DNA of 64,000 bases, from NCBI GenBank assembly GCA_905183005.1, contig CAJJDO010000098.1, positions 124,001 through 188,000 of the forward strand, in the 5' to 3' direction. The notes under the pieces were generated by a model. The model searched no databases, was not told the DNA's origin, and worked only from the letters and a program-made list of their open reading frames with translations. Position 1 is the stretch's first letter, and each line of letters starts with the position of its first letter. The position numbers were made by a program, and so were the translations under genes. The DNA is from Paramecium pentaurelia. Taxonomy: Eukaryota > Ciliophora > Oligohymenophorea > Peniculida > Parameciidae. Positions 1-13,556 of the stretch are shown here, piece by piece.

Positions 1-3000
1 TAAATAAAGGTATTAATTCAGAGAATCTATAAGAATCAGCAAGATATATGAATAAATTATAAGAAAGAATTCTATTAATAAAAACTTTAATTAAAATAAA
101 TGGAACTGCAGCAGATATAATAGATCAATAATTTTTAGATTTAATTTGGAATGAAATAATTTTGAAACCTATTTGTAAATAAGAATGTGATATGGCCAGT
201 AATTGGTTAAGAGATTTAGTAGAGAAAGATGAATAATTTAGTTAAACTTAATTAGATACATTTTACAGAAGATTGTTAAATTCAGATTCACATCTCACTG
301 AAAGTGCATTTAATTGTTTCTAAGCAATATTATATTATATAAATCAAAAAGAGTATAGATTACATAGACAATAATTAAATTTAAATTAAAATTGTGATCA
401 ATATGGAAATGTTATTAGTATGACCAATACAAATGTTAATGAAAATGATTAACAATTAGAATTGACTCTATTAGTTGATGTAAATTAAATTATAGGAATT
501 GAATATTTATGGCATATAGTATTTAATTCTCAATTAGATAAAGCAGTTTAATTATTAGTAAAATTGAATTTATCACAATAAGAACAATTTATTGAGAAAA
601 TCTTAGATAAGATGGATTGTACAGATGAATAAACAATTCTTAAATGTTTAGAAGTACTAAGAACTTTATTGAATGAAACAGAAACAAAAGGTGTTGGATC
701 CTTACTTTCATTAGATGGATTAGTAAAAGGAGATGCATTTAGTATCAATATTATAAATGATATGGGAGATGGAGCTCCTAGTAATAGGATAACAATAAAG
801 GTTTATTCTAGAATGACTATGTTTGAATTGAGAAAATTGATAGCTAAATAATTATAAACAAATTGGGAATAAGTGAAATTAGTAAGAAATGGAGTAATAG
901 TATAAGATACAGATAATGGTAAGACATTAAAACAGATGAATGTTAGAAAAAGTGAAGTGATTAATGTTTATAGAAGAAAGACAAAACCAATTCCTTAAGT
1001 GCCTTTAGTTGAGGATAAAAAATTAACACCTAAATTTATTAAAGTTTTGCATAAGTTGTTTGAATTATATTCAACAGATGGTAAAATGAATGCAGAGTAA
1101 TTATCTAGTTTTGGAATGAAGGCAGCAAATGATGAGAGTTTTAAGGATGGAAAGAAAATCAAAGAATTGTTGGATTAATATGGTGAATAGAAAGGATATT
1201 TTTCAGTAGAAAATTTTATTTCATTTTATGAAGATTGTTGCATTCAATAAAAGATTACATCTATTGTATGGAAGAACTTACATTCATTTGGTTATAAGAA
1301 TGATTTAACATTATTAGAAAATGATGAAGTTGAATTAGATGAATAAAAATTACCTCGTTATTAATTGGCTCATAATGAAAGATTCTATAGATTGATGTTT
1401 CATTTCATTAATTAAAGTGATTAGATTGCTTAAGAATGTTGGAAATTATTGTGTTCTTTACCTGTTTTTGAAGCAGCTAAATAACGTATACTTAATTTTG
1501 AAGATTTTACAAAAGATAGATCTTATCAATTAATATATTCAATTAAAATTATAGAACATCTTTTATATACTGAAGAATATTGTAGAAATTTTGTTAAATA
1601 TGGAGGATTCAAATAATTATAATCCATTTTAAATAATTTAGAATAAGAAAATATTAAAATTGTCAAATTGGCATAATGTTTGATTTTGAATATTCTAAGT
1701 AAACACATTGCTGCTTAATTTCAACCTAAATTCAATAACATATACTAAATTCAATAACATGTCAAATAACCAATCTAAGCAACATTTGATATTATTGCTT
1801 AATTAATAGATGGTACTTATCCATCATCATCTGACAATAAACCTTTATTAAGAGTGAAGGAGACTGAGGAATTCTTAGAATTAGTAAAGTTTATGGATGG
1901 TTTAGATATACAATTAGATTATGTTGATTTATTAAAATGTATCATAAGAATGTAAGTGGATATAACTGAAGATAGATTTATAATTGAATTTGTTTTAATA
2001 TTAATTACTACAATTGTAGGATATAATTTAGGAAATTGCTTAGATTATTTTGTTTCAGCTATCCAAACAATAAAATAACGTTATGAATAATTTTTATATG
2101 CTCCTAAATAATTATTAATAAGAAAATTTGCAGGAAATTCTTTGTATTTAATATTCAAATCTTAAAATCAATTGGGTAAAACTTTAATAAATATATTAAT
2201 TGAATTGTTTCCAAAAAACGAAAATAAAGATTCTTAATCATATTTTGATTTATTAGCTAAATTAATTCAAGAATCTAAATATAGTGATAAATAATTTGCT
2301 GAAAATATAATAGAATAATTAAAAGATTATGAACCAACAGAATCAAGAATTGGATTGACATCAGATAAGACTCTTACAGGTTTATTATCAATTTTAGAAA
2401 GTTTAAGTATTGTGGATTAAAGTATATTGACATAATAATTGATTATGTATTTATACTAAGTTCATTTGTTTTGTTTCCATTTAAATACATTTTAACTTAC
2501 ACCCTAAAAATAATACACACCAGATTATGTTAAGAGTAAATCTCCAGAGAGCAGAAAAATAGTTTATAGAATAATAATATTGTATTTAAAATAGAATTAC
2601 AATCCTGAGATTTTAGATTTAAATTCAATTATATATTAGATCATTATTTTTAGTGGATTTGATATAAAATTGAATCCAAAAACATATCATGGTTTTGTTG
2701 GTATTCGTAATTTGGGATGTATTTGTTATATGAATGCAATGATGTAGCAATTCTTTATGACTCCTGAATTCAGATATAGTATGTTGAGAGCTGAAGATGG
2801 TGTTGAAACAAAAATGATTCATTACAAAGATAATTAAGGTCTTGAACATTAAATAGATGATAATTCTATTCATTAATTTTAGAGATTACTTGCATATTTA
2901 GAATTAAGTGAAAGACCAGATGTCAATCCTTAATATTTTTGTTATTCTTTTAAAGATTATGATAATCAACCAGTTAATGTCTCTTTACAATAGGATGCTT

Positions 3001-6000
3001 AAGAATTTTTAAATTAATTTTTTGATCGTTTAGATAATTAATTAAAGAATAAAGGATGGTAACAATTTATTGAATCTATTTATGGTGGTTAGACTTGTAG
3101 TTAAATGATATGTAATGGATGCAAAAATATGAGAGAGAAATTTGATCTTTTTTATACTCTTTCAGTAAAAGTTAAAGGTGTTAAATCAATTCATGAATCA
3201 TTTGAAAGTATGATAAATGGAGAAGTCATTAAAGATTATTATTGTGAATAATGCAAATAGAAGAATGATCTTATTAAACGTCAATGTTTACAAACTTTAC
3301 CTAATGTTTTGATAGTACATATACAAAGGATTGTTTTTAATTTAGATATATTCATGAATGAAAAATTAAGTACTCGTTTAGAATTTCCACATAATCTTAA
3401 TCTATAATAGTATACAAGAGAAGGATTGTTAAATTAAGATATTAAATAATAATCATATTATTAATATAAGTTAAAAGGAGTAGTAGTTCACAAAGGAACA
3501 GCTTAATATGGACATTATTATAGTTTGATTAATACTAAGGATGAAAAGTGGTTAAAATTTAATGATTCTGTAATTGAAGATTTTGATATTAAAAGATTAC
3601 CACATGAATGTTATGGAGGCAAAGATACTGAAGATGCTTAAGATTTTTAAGAGTCTGGTAGTAGTACTAATGCATACATTTTAGTCTATGAGAGAATACA
3701 AAAAGAATAAGTAGAATTGAATTTTACTGATCTATAATAAAAATAAGAGATTATGTAAAAATTTGATAGTGTTATTTAAGAAGAGAATAATGAAGTATTA
3801 TCATATTAATTAGATTATAAGAAAATGACTCAATAACATATACCAGATTCCTTATATTAAGAAATTTGGCATGATAATCATAGATTTATGATGGAGAGAC
3901 ATATCTATAGTGAAGAATTCTTTAGGTTTGTTAAAGAAATTGGAGAAGCTTTTCCATACCCTAAGGATTATACTTTAATCACAAATCCAGAATAAATACC
4001 TTAATATTTTGGCATTTATAATAATTATTAGGATATAAAGGAAATCTAAAAGATTCAATAATTGTTATCCAATATGACATATATAGCAACAGAATTAATT
4101 GCTAGGTCATCTGATCATTCTACTATCAAAAATTATGTACTTATTATTATGAATCTGATTAATATTATACCAACAAGTGCTTTTTCAGTTTTCCAACATT
4201 TAATAGTCAATCGTTAATAAAGAATTTTTAATGTATTATTGTGTGCTCCTGATTACTCTGTAAGATAAGCAATATAATAAATTTTGTTACATTATGTTAA
4301 TGTAATCATTTACATTCATGCACTTCCATTAAACACTGAATCATTATAAGTTCTATAGCCAGAAAACACAATAGTAAATTGTGATTAAATTATGATGAGA
4401 TTTTTATTAGATTTAATACAGAAATTATAAAATGATGTTGCCAAAAATCCTACTAAATTCATTTATTATTTCACATTTTGGAGAGATTTTGTTAAATCTT
4501 CAATTATAAATGTTAAATTTGCCAATCAAATAGAATTGATATCTATATTTGCTGATTTCTTTATGGAAAAACAATCTCCTTAAGGATTATAAAAAACATA
4601 ATTTTATGAATTTATCACTGATAAAAAAATAACAATGGCTAGTAAAATGGTTGTTCCATTCTATTCCTAACTTTTCTAATGTATACAATATTTATTGTAA
4701 GACCAAAATTACATTTTATCAAAAAATGATAATATTTGTCTATAAGCTTAAATCTTTTATAAACGAGCTTTGACTGAATGTTAAGATTTTGAAACAGTTA
4801 AATTGATCATTTAAAGAATGGTATTCAATAATGAACCTTTATCCAGATCTGTTATTGAAGTATTATTAGAAGAAATTAATAAAGCCAATTATGAAACTGT
4901 GAGTTAATTTTTAGGTTTAGCCTATAATCTTCTTAATATTTATGATGCTTATTAATAAGAACGTATTGAATGGTTGCTTGGTTTTCCAGAGCCTAATTAT
5001 TAAGACAAATATTCAACAGGTTGTTCAACCAATTTATCTTATTAAAGCATACTCTATTAATCACATATAGGTTCTTAAAATGATAACCTATCTATTCTAA
5101 ATTTGTTATTTGAAAATTAAAAAAGATTTTAAAATGTAGCTATATAAATGATGAAGATGATTTTAGCTACAGCTAATACAAATAAATTAGTATTTTCATA
5201 TTTGGTTAATCTACCACCTCCATGTTATCTATATTCAAAATATACAGATTGGTTTGAAGGATTTCTTAATGAATTTTTAGATGATTGTAAAAAATATCCT
5301 GTTATAGCAACAACTATATTTTTCAATAAATAAAAAGAAGTTGAAGAAACCTTTTAATTTTGGTAATAATTTAAAACATATTATTCTTAAATAACAGAAA
5401 TTGGATTATATGATTCTATTTAACCCATCTATATCTTAGGAAATACCATAAAGGTAGAATTAGTTTCAAGTGTTGTTTAAGTTGAGGGAGTCATCTTAGA
5501 ATGTTATGAATAAACAGTCTATTTTATTGAATCTAAACCTACTTAGACAAGCAATAGTGTCTTCCCATCTACAATATTGTATGATAACATTTATTTGTAA
5601 ACTGCTAAAATAGAACCCAATTCTAATATTCATAACTTAGTTTAACAGTAAGGATCTTTTACTATTCCAAAACCACCTCCTCTTCCAAAAAAGATGGATG
5701 TTATTGATGGAATTGATTTTGGAACTGATGTTAATAAAACTGCTGAATAAATCAAAGCTGAACAAGAATCTATGACTTAATTATCATAATTCTCAATGGA
5801 ATTAGAACATATCGTAGTTGCAAATAAGTAGAATGATGGCCATAATACCATTCCTATTGGGTAAATTAAAGTATATATTATTACTTTAGATAATTTGGAG
5901 AGACACCCTAATAATTTATACCTTGTGATATTGAACTTTAAATAGCTCCAATGTTGAAAAGATTCATGCTCAATAATACTACAAATCAAACTCTACACAT

Positions 6001-6414
6001 AACTTATTAAATTACTCTTGATCCTGATTTTATGGTTAATTTTAGGTATCATAATTTAATTAATTAATAGACATCCTGCTAAAATTTGCAAGGTTGTTCC
6101 TCCCCATACTACTATTTACTTGACAACAATTATGAAGACAATTCCTTCTATGGATTGGGGACTCTTTATTGAAACAATGGACATAAATTTTAATGAATAA
6201 AATAACTCAATTCCATAATAATAACCAAAAAAATAGTAAAGGTTTTTTGATATATTATAGAGTGAGAATCGATGAAGAAGTATAAGTGTTCATGCCAAAT
6301 CTTAAACCAGAAACAGAAATAAAAAGTGATGATCATATTTAATGTCCAATTTGTACATACTTACAATCAAATTCAAACCACTTTTGTGAAATGTGTACTT
6401 TTGAATTTAAGTGA
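1..6414 (+). CDS. Large ubiquitin-specific protease (USP9X/USP24/USP34-like), 5' partial
   Basis: Deubiquitinase of the USP (C19) family, predicted to cleave ubiquitin from proteins. The frame is open from the left edge, so the start is outside the window; at least 2110 residues remain. A ubiquitin-like segment (IKVYSRMTMFELRKL) sits near residues 265-330. The Cys box NLGCICYMNAMMQQ puts the catalytic Cys at 2724-2726. Zinc-finger pairs CNGC and CEQC lie between the boxes. The His box QYGHYYSL has its His at 3513-3515, followed by KFNDSV. The usual oxyanion Asn is Cys here; family members such as USP9X also lack it. Introns are 5861-5889, 6046-6070 and 6236-6260. The last exon adds a C-terminal CPIC...CEMC RanBP2-type zinc finger. 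The stop TGA is 6412-6414. The exon sum is divisible by three. Confidence 0.88.
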
Positions 6415-6524
6415 GTAATATAAGAATTATTATTATTAATATTAAATATAATATACTTTTATTATCTAAAATCTCTTTCATATTTTTATTAATATAATTA
6501 ATTTTTTATCAAGACAATTCTTAA

Positions 6525-7418
6525 ATGGAATAAATTAATAAATTAGATCTCTTTGGAGTTGTTAAAAGTATATAAATTTTATAATATTTTAGATGGCGGA
6601 TTAAAAAAGGCCTTCTTTTTTTATACGTTTGGATTTTTTGGTACTTTATTTATGACAATCTCTTTTCTTATGATTTTATCTAATGCTTTAAATGAACAAA
6701 ATAGTATTATAATCATTATAATATTAGTGAAAATAATGAAGTCTTTATCAGAATTAAGTTCAAGTAATCTTGGAACCTATTAAAATCAAATGTATGTCAA
6801 AACAAAGAATACAATTCATTAGTTATAACTTATAAAAACTAATGAGAAGTTCAATTAATTTTCATATGAAATCCAAACATTTTAAGTTGAATTACCTTAA
6901 CCAGAACATTAAATTTTCAATTCCAAATTTTTAGAACTTCAATGGCCTTATCTCATTAATTCAATTACTAATAAATAAAATTTTTGTGGATCCAATTGTA
7001 TTAGCATTCCTTATCATAAATTTATAATTGGAGAATGTTTGGAAGATTGTTTCTTATAGTTAAGTTCAATTTGTATGGTTTTTGATAAAAATGAAATAAT
7101 AAGTGGTTGTTATGAAAATTAATAATTGGCTTAATATACAAAGGAAAGAAACAAATAGATATCAATTTATTTAAGACATGTAAAAGATCCATTGGTTTAA
7201 ATTAATCATAAATGTATAAATAAATTCTTTAATTAGAAATAACCCTGCCAGATAATTATGATCCTTTAAATATGATAATTTTTGGAGCAACATGTTTAAT
7301 TGTTTGTATAATTATTATGTTAATGATCAATATAAAAATAAAAAAACAAACAGAAGATATTGAAATGTAAGAAATAATCAGACACTAACCAAATAGAATG
7401 ATTCCATTAAATTATTGA
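6525..7418 (+). CDS. Two-transmembrane protein with Cys-containing central domain
   Basis: I do not recognise the family. The spliced product is 281 aa with introns at 6568-6592 (25 nt) and 7214-7236 (23 nt). Residues about 19-45 form a hydrophobic helix (FFFYTFGFFGTLFMTISFL). A central polar region holds several Cys residues (FCGSNC, GECLEDC, SGCYEN). A second hydrophobic helix near residues 230-255 is followed by a short basic and acidic tail. N-terminal and C-terminal helices around a likely lumenal domain recall P4-ATPase chaperones of the CDC50 type, but I see no CDC50 signature. The start is the first ATG after the USP stop, 110 nt upstream; the gene converges on the minus gene ending at 7450. 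Confidence 0.6.
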
Positions 7419-7449
7419 TATATATATATATATTATAAAAGTTAAAAAT

Positions 7450-8880
7450 TCAATATTTAGATTTGGCTTTAATTCTATTAGCTATATCACATAATTGTAA
7501 ATACTTCATATCTATATTTTCAATTTTTTTATTTTATGCATTAAGAATGTGAATTTCAGTATGGAATGGAGATTAATTCTTTAATCTTTTTGTTGTATTT
7601 TATGAATTTGTTGATTATAATATTTTAGCAAGATCAATTTAATATTATGAAGAACTAGATCTTTATTTTATTTTTTTTGGAGTATTCTATTCCTTTTTAG
7701 CACTAATTTAAATAAGTGAATTTTAAGCTTTTAATTTTTATTTTTTTAAATTTAATCTATTTTACCATTCTTGATTTCTGTAATATACTGCTGTATGATT
7801 AAGATTAGTCTTAGATAAATGTTTATTTAAAGGACTAAACGTACACTCTTTCATTATTCTTTCTTAACTTTATTCTTGTTATTAAGTTATCTTTTGATTT
7901 TTCCTCTTGACCCAATCATCCAATCGTTCCATAAAATTACCAGATATATTTTATTTATTTATTTTTGGAATAAATGTACATTCTCTCATTTCTTCTTAAT
8001 TTTTATTAATTAATGTTTCTTCAAAAAGTTTTTTAAAATTTGAATTCTTTTTTTATGCTCTTTCATAAAGACTTTCAACAATTTAATTATTTTAAGAGGA
8101 TTAATTAGTATTTTATTTCAATTTTGATTTTTAAGGATCAAGAGCAATTTTAGCCTCTTCATCTTCCATGATCTTAATCTGATTATCGAGAGAGAGGATC
8201 TGATTTAAGATCAATTTCTTTTTCATCATTAATTTAGTTGTAGGAGACTAATTCTCCTTTTATGATTGATCTAAAAACAACTGACTATTTTTAGAAATAT
8301 CTTTTGGTGATTCAAATTTTGTAATAACAGTTTCAATCAATACATCATTTTCAACCTATTATTTAAATGCTTATAATTCTTCATTGATATATTTATATTG
8401 TTATTAAAATTGATGTTTAGCCAAATATTAGCTTAAACTAGTCTAATTGCATTTATTACGATCACTTGATAAAGTGTCTCTAAAAAATGGAGTAGGTTCA
8501 TCTGATTTACCCAAAGTTTATTATTAACTAATCTATCTCTCTGTTTAAGAACTAGGTTTATGACTTCCCTCTGTTTCTTATTTATTAGTGCGATTTGATT
8601 ATAAAGCTCCTTTAATGAATGATAATGATGAATTAGTTTAAAACTCTTTTCTTGGCTGAATTGGGGAAGCTAATACTTAATTGGATGAATGTTAATAATT
8701 ATTTTGAGTTTATTGAATATATTGTGATGAAACTCTTCTAACGATTTAAGAATTCTGCTGAAGCATATTATTCTTTTTAATTTACTCTAAAGTTTATAAG
8801 GCCTCATAAGCTTACGGAGACAAATGGACAAATGATCCACTTTATGAGTTTGGATGATCAGATAATTTATTTATGAGCAT
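7450..8880 (-). CDS. Protein with ECTF.P motifs, function unknown
   Basis: Single-exon gene of 476 aa, open from ATG (8878-8880) to TGA (7450-7452). The protein is polar and Gln/Ser/Lys rich, without membrane segments. Two copies of an ECTF motif occur (RECTFIPKINKQN and KECTFSPLNKHL), spaced about 45 residues apart. Similar ECTF-P-N motifs recur in many ciliate and other protist proteins of unknown role. A central segment (KLMMKKKLILNQILSLDNQIK) may be coiled-coil. No catalytic domain is recognisable. It ends 32 nt from the stop of the plus-strand neighbour. Confidence 0.7.
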
Positions 8881-9092
8881 TCAACGAATAAAAATTAATT
8901 ATAAAATAATTGTGTACTTCTTTTTGTTGTTCTCCTAGATTACTTAAAATTTTATTATGATTTCAATTCAATTATATTATATAAATGATAATACAATAAG
9001 ATAATAAATAATTTTACATAGTTTCTATTAACAATCAATGTTATAATTCAAAAAATGATCATAATATTATATTAATAAAATAATATAATTAC

Positions 9093-11038
9093 ATGCCATT
9101 TAGACTTTTTTCTAAGAAAGATATAGATTTGTTTCCTCCTTTCTTAACAAAAGGGGATGGATGGGTTTTCTCTGTTAGAAGGTTCTATTTGCAAACAAGT
9201 GAGATTATTTCATCTTGTATTGGAATAATGATTTTTGTGAATTTCATTTTTTTTTGTGGAAAACAAGATGAAGTTGATATGAGATTTAGAATAATTAATT
9301 TTATCCTCAGCTTTGCAATAACAATAGATTTTCTAATTAAATATAAATTCATAAACAAACTATATTTGAATAGACATTATTATGGTATAAACAAATGACT
9401 AATTAGGTGTGGGATTTATGATAATTGATATAATTAGTGGTCCTTTGTGTCTAGTTCTTAATATTTATTTTGCAATCGTAACTGTAGAAGTTGCTATAAC
9501 TATTTCCGATATAATGTTACTATTACGTATATTCTGTTTAGAAAAAATTAGGTAAGACTATTTTGATTAATATTTTAGATTATTGATAAAGGATGTATTT
9601 TACATTTTATATGTATCTAGATACATCAACTTTGCACTTCTTCTTACATATTATGTTTATAGTTATATTGCTTATTCTATTTTCCAGGAAATTAGTCCTA
9701 AGTTTTTTAGAAATATTTTTAAGTCAATGTTGTCAATGTTTTAAGTTTTAACATTAGATAGTTGGAATTTATAAGTTAATTAATCAGTTTCAAAATATTA
9801 TGGATAAGCTTGGAGCATATTTTTCCTGTTTTTCATTTTATTCATGTTTTTTTATTTTATCAATTTATTATTGGGAGCATTTGTGAGTTATTATTCAAAT
9901 CCTACTTTAAGAAGAAACTTTTAATATGATTTTCAACATGATGATGTTCTAAATTAAGATTTGAATTTAGAATATAGACATTCAATAGAAATAAGAGATG
10001 CATTGAAATTATTAGATATGGATTAAACTCCTTATTAATTAAATCGTAAATCTTGGGGATTGAATGAATCAGAAGTATCAATCTACCTTTATATATCATT
10101 ATAAATACTACTATCTATGGTGTAATTATTTAGTGATTTACGTTAAATAAATTATGCATAAATAGTGATAGAGAATATATTTGGGATATATTTTTGTATT
10201 TTATGTTACTAGAAGATACTTCAATTCAAATAATTTATCAATGAATAAAGGAGTTAATTTGAAGAGAAATTTCAAGATGAAACATAAATAAGAAATGAAG
10301 AATATTCAGTAAGATTATATGTAGTAATAATCTTGTTGATTGCAGGTCCAATAGCAACAATAGTAGACATAATTTCATTATCTATTTATTAAGATATAAG
10401 ATTTGGGCCAATGTTAAGAGTTTTAATAGTACTTGCTATTCTCTATGTGCAAAAGTTACTATTCAAATTCGTTGAAGTATTGCCTGGAGTCAGTCATATT
10501 ATAATTTTTGTAGGAGGCCTATTATTTACTATGGCTTTGATTGGACATTAATTTATTAAAGTTGATGTAGGTTATCCATTATTTGATTCTTTAACTTAAT
10601 CTTATTTATTCATGTTGTAAGTAGTGACTTTTGATAGTTGGGGAGATGTAGCCAGAATAATTATAAGACATCAAGCTATTTATGTGTTTTACTTTTTATT
10701 TTTGACTATTTTTATAGGATTCTTTTTAATGAATATGTTAGTAGGAGTAATGGCTACAATGACTTAACCAAAAACATAAGAATTGTTTGAGAAAGATCAT
10801 ATACTAAGATAGAGAGTCAATGAATTATAGGTTAGATAATTAAGTGAACATATATAATAAGTAAGATTAATAATATTTTTTATAGTTTAAAGGACATGAG
10901 TAGAATTAAAATAATTAATTAAAATAAATATTAGATGAGTTCAATTCTTCTAGGAATACATAACCTCTCTATATTATAATTGAAGGAGTGAAGTATGAAA
11001 TAACAACAAAAAACTTCATTTAATTTTAAGGTGATTGA
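9093..11038 (+). CDS. Two-repeat voltage-gated-like cation channel
   Basis: Predicted membrane cation channel, 623 aa, made of two six-helix repeats as in two-pore channels. Introns are 9385-9406, 9552-9578 and 10861-10885. Repeat one ends with pore-helix motif LTLDSWN near residue 202, followed by a long S6-like helix. Repeat two has the matching VTFDSWGD near residue 494, followed by IFIGFFLMNMLVGVM. The T-x-D-x-W core resembles the selectivity-filter region of voltage-gated Ca/Na channels and CatSper. I see no strongly charged S4 in either repeat, so voltage sensing is doubtful. The C-terminus assumes the last 25-nt intron is removed; without splicing it would stop at 10899. The stop is 11036-11038. 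Confidence 0.75.
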
Positions 11039-11110
11039 TATAAATATTATAATGATTTTCATATATATTAATTAAAATATTACTATGAAATACTAAATAT
11101 TTGTTTTGTT

Positions 11111-11992
11111 ATGGACATTGAATTACAATAATTGGATAAGGTTAAATGGAATTCATAAGAAGATGATTTATTATTGAAATTGTAAAAACATTTCTAAAAT
11201 GATTTTTAACAAATTTCTAGTTAGATGAATAAAATATTCTTTTATAATAAAATGACACCTTCTTTATGTTAATATAGATGGAGATATTATATTGATAGTA
11301 ATATAAATAGATCTGAATTTAATTAAACAGAAGAACATAGTATGTTTTAATAAATGAAAAAGAATGATTTATATACTAATTAATTTTGGTTTGAATTATC
11401 TGATCAATTTCAAAAAAGACCACCAAGTGTATTGAAAGTATGTACAATGAAATTCATAATTAAATACTTAATTACTTTAAGTGAATCTTATGTATAAAAT
11501 AAGGCTGTAAAAAAGAGATATCTGGCAAGAATCAAATAATTTAATATAGATATAATGATTACATTTTTTAGATTAGGTAAAGAGAAATAAAAAAGAACTG
11601 GACCTCCAACTTTATTAAGTTAAGGAATAGATTAATGCACTTAACTTCTATTATATTTAGAATAAATGATATCTACTCGTGGTTAAATGTCTAAATATGA
11701 TGATTAAAGTGAATAAGCATCTATTAAATTTCATTCTATGATGGAATGTCTTATTTTTATAGATACAATATTTAGAATATTTCATAAGATTTCTCCATAT
11801 AATTAAGGAGAATAGGCTGAAAGAGATAAGATGGAAACTCTATTGCCATCAAAGAAGTCTACTATTAGTTTACATGATGATAGAGGATATGAAGATTAAG
11901 CATTCGAATAACTTAATAAAGAAGATGTTAGATTAATATATAGTAGTGAAGTATTGCAAACATTTTAATAATACTTTAGTACAAATGAGTGA
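11111..11992 (+). CDS. SANT/Myb-like domain protein
   Basis: Predicted nuclear DNA- or chromatin-binding protein of 293 aa in one exon. Near the N-terminus KWNSQEDDLLLKLQKHFQ and, about 35 residues later, PSLCQYRWRYYID match the W..EED..L and Q-x2-R-W pattern of a SANT/Myb repeat. The rest is Gln/Lys rich with no other domain I recognise. I chose the first in-frame ATG (11111). The same frame is open upstream back to the TGA that ends the channel gene at 11036, so the 72 nt between them is either a very short intergenic spacer or part of a longer protein. It converges on the aspartic protease gene 28 nt away. Confidence 0.6.
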
Positions 11993-12020
11993 TTTATTAT
12001 TCGATATATTTTTAATGATT

Positions 12021-13556
12021 TCATTCAAGATTCTTATTTAATGCTAAACCAACTCTGTTTTTATCTCTATCGAATTTAGCAGAGTACTTTGTAATAAAGA
12101 CATCACCTAAAATCCATAAGGGTCCTCTACAATTAATATAAAATCATACTATTTTGGTGGTAGATCCAAAGGAAAGATAGTTCCAGCACAACCAACAATC
12201 TAATCCATTGATGAATGATGATAAGGTGCCTCAACTCCTGATTCTATTGAATATAAATAATATATTAATACATGTAATAGTTAGAATATAATCCTTAGGT
12301 GATAAAATGTAATCATGTCCATCAATAACAAATGTGATATCTGGCATTGTTTGATAATTTTGACATTTTGGTTCAACTCTGATCATAGATAATAATGTTC
12401 TAACATCTTTAGTAGGTCCTGTTAACAGAGTGGTTCCTGTGTCAACAACCATTTTACATTTATGTTAATGTGTACAAATTCCAGTATCCTTATTACCAAC
12501 TTTAATTTATTCTGCCATTATTGACCAATAGAATTATTCATGAACTTAATGATAAACCCATTCTCCTTTAATTTAAGAATCATCACTTCCACCAAAAATT
12601 AATTATGATCCTGAATTACCAGTAGCTCTATTTAAATGGAATGTAAAAACATTTGAATGTAGTTTATGTTATTAGATCATATAATCAAATAAAGTAGGAA
12701 CTCCTGTCATATGAGGATACCCTAATCCTACTATACCATCGAATTCACCTTCATGAAATGCATCTCCTATCTATTAAGTAACTTCAATAAATAAAGCATC
12801 CTTTAAATCTAAACCATCTACTCTAATTCTCTCTCTATTTATTAATCCTTTCAATGTTCCACTACCAAATACAATTTCAACTGATTTGCCAATTTCATTA
12901 AATGATTAACTTTCTGCTCGATTATATCTTTTACTCTTTTAACATCCAATATCTTTACATTACTCTGAAGCTATACATGTCAAAGCAGAACCTGTATCAA
13001 ATATAACATCAAAAGCATTCTTTCCTTAAGCACTTCCAACTTATAATTCACCTATGAACATTGTATTTGCTATATTAGTCAAAGGTACATCTGCAATATA
13101 TAAACCATCTTAATTTCTATTTGTTGTTAATAACTTTTAACTTTGATGTTCCATCTATTACTCAATATGAATATCAATTGGAGATAATGCACCAGATTCT
13201 TCAAATATACCTTTTTCTTCAGATGTTAAAGGTATTACATCCATTAATGATTCATTTACAACCATATTTGTATTTTTTCTTTTCTTATGATGATGTTCCT
13301 ATTTCTTATTATGATGATTCTAATGTTTTAAATTCTTTTTCTAAATGTTCTTTTCTAACATCACTGTCTCAAATTAAAGTGCACCTTCAATTCCCTTTCC
13401 AATCTTCTCATAATGATTTTCCTCCAATAATTGAGCATGTGAATGTTACAACATATTTACTATTTCAATTAAATGTTCTTATGTATGACGACTTTTTAAC
13501 TCTACTGTAAAATGCTTAGCTGTTCCTAAAAATACTAAAGCTGCTATTAGCAACAT
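12021..13556 (-). CDS. Pepsin-like aspartic protease
   Basis: Secretory or lysosomal A1-family endopeptidase, 494 aa. It begins with a signal-like helix (MLLIAALVFLGTA) and a propeptide carrying a His/Lys-rich stretch near residues 65-85. The first catalytic motif FDTGSALT is near residue 187 and the second VVDTGTTLLTGP near residue 371, the usual spacing. The C-terminal lobe ends with LWILGDVFITKY and NRVGLALN, as in cathepsin D and pepsin. Two introns, 12244-12271 (28 nt) and 12127-12149 (23 nt), restore the frame into that lobe. All expected catalytic residues are present, so the enzyme should be active. The best-known ciliate relatives are lysosomal cathepsin D-like proteases. Confidence 0.9.

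Noticed and set aside
13121..13510. 129-aa open frame on the plus strand
   Set aside because: It lies antisense to the aspartic protease, which is supported by catalytic motifs and splicing. The plus frame is Phe/Leu-rich antisense of a His/Lys-rich propeptide.
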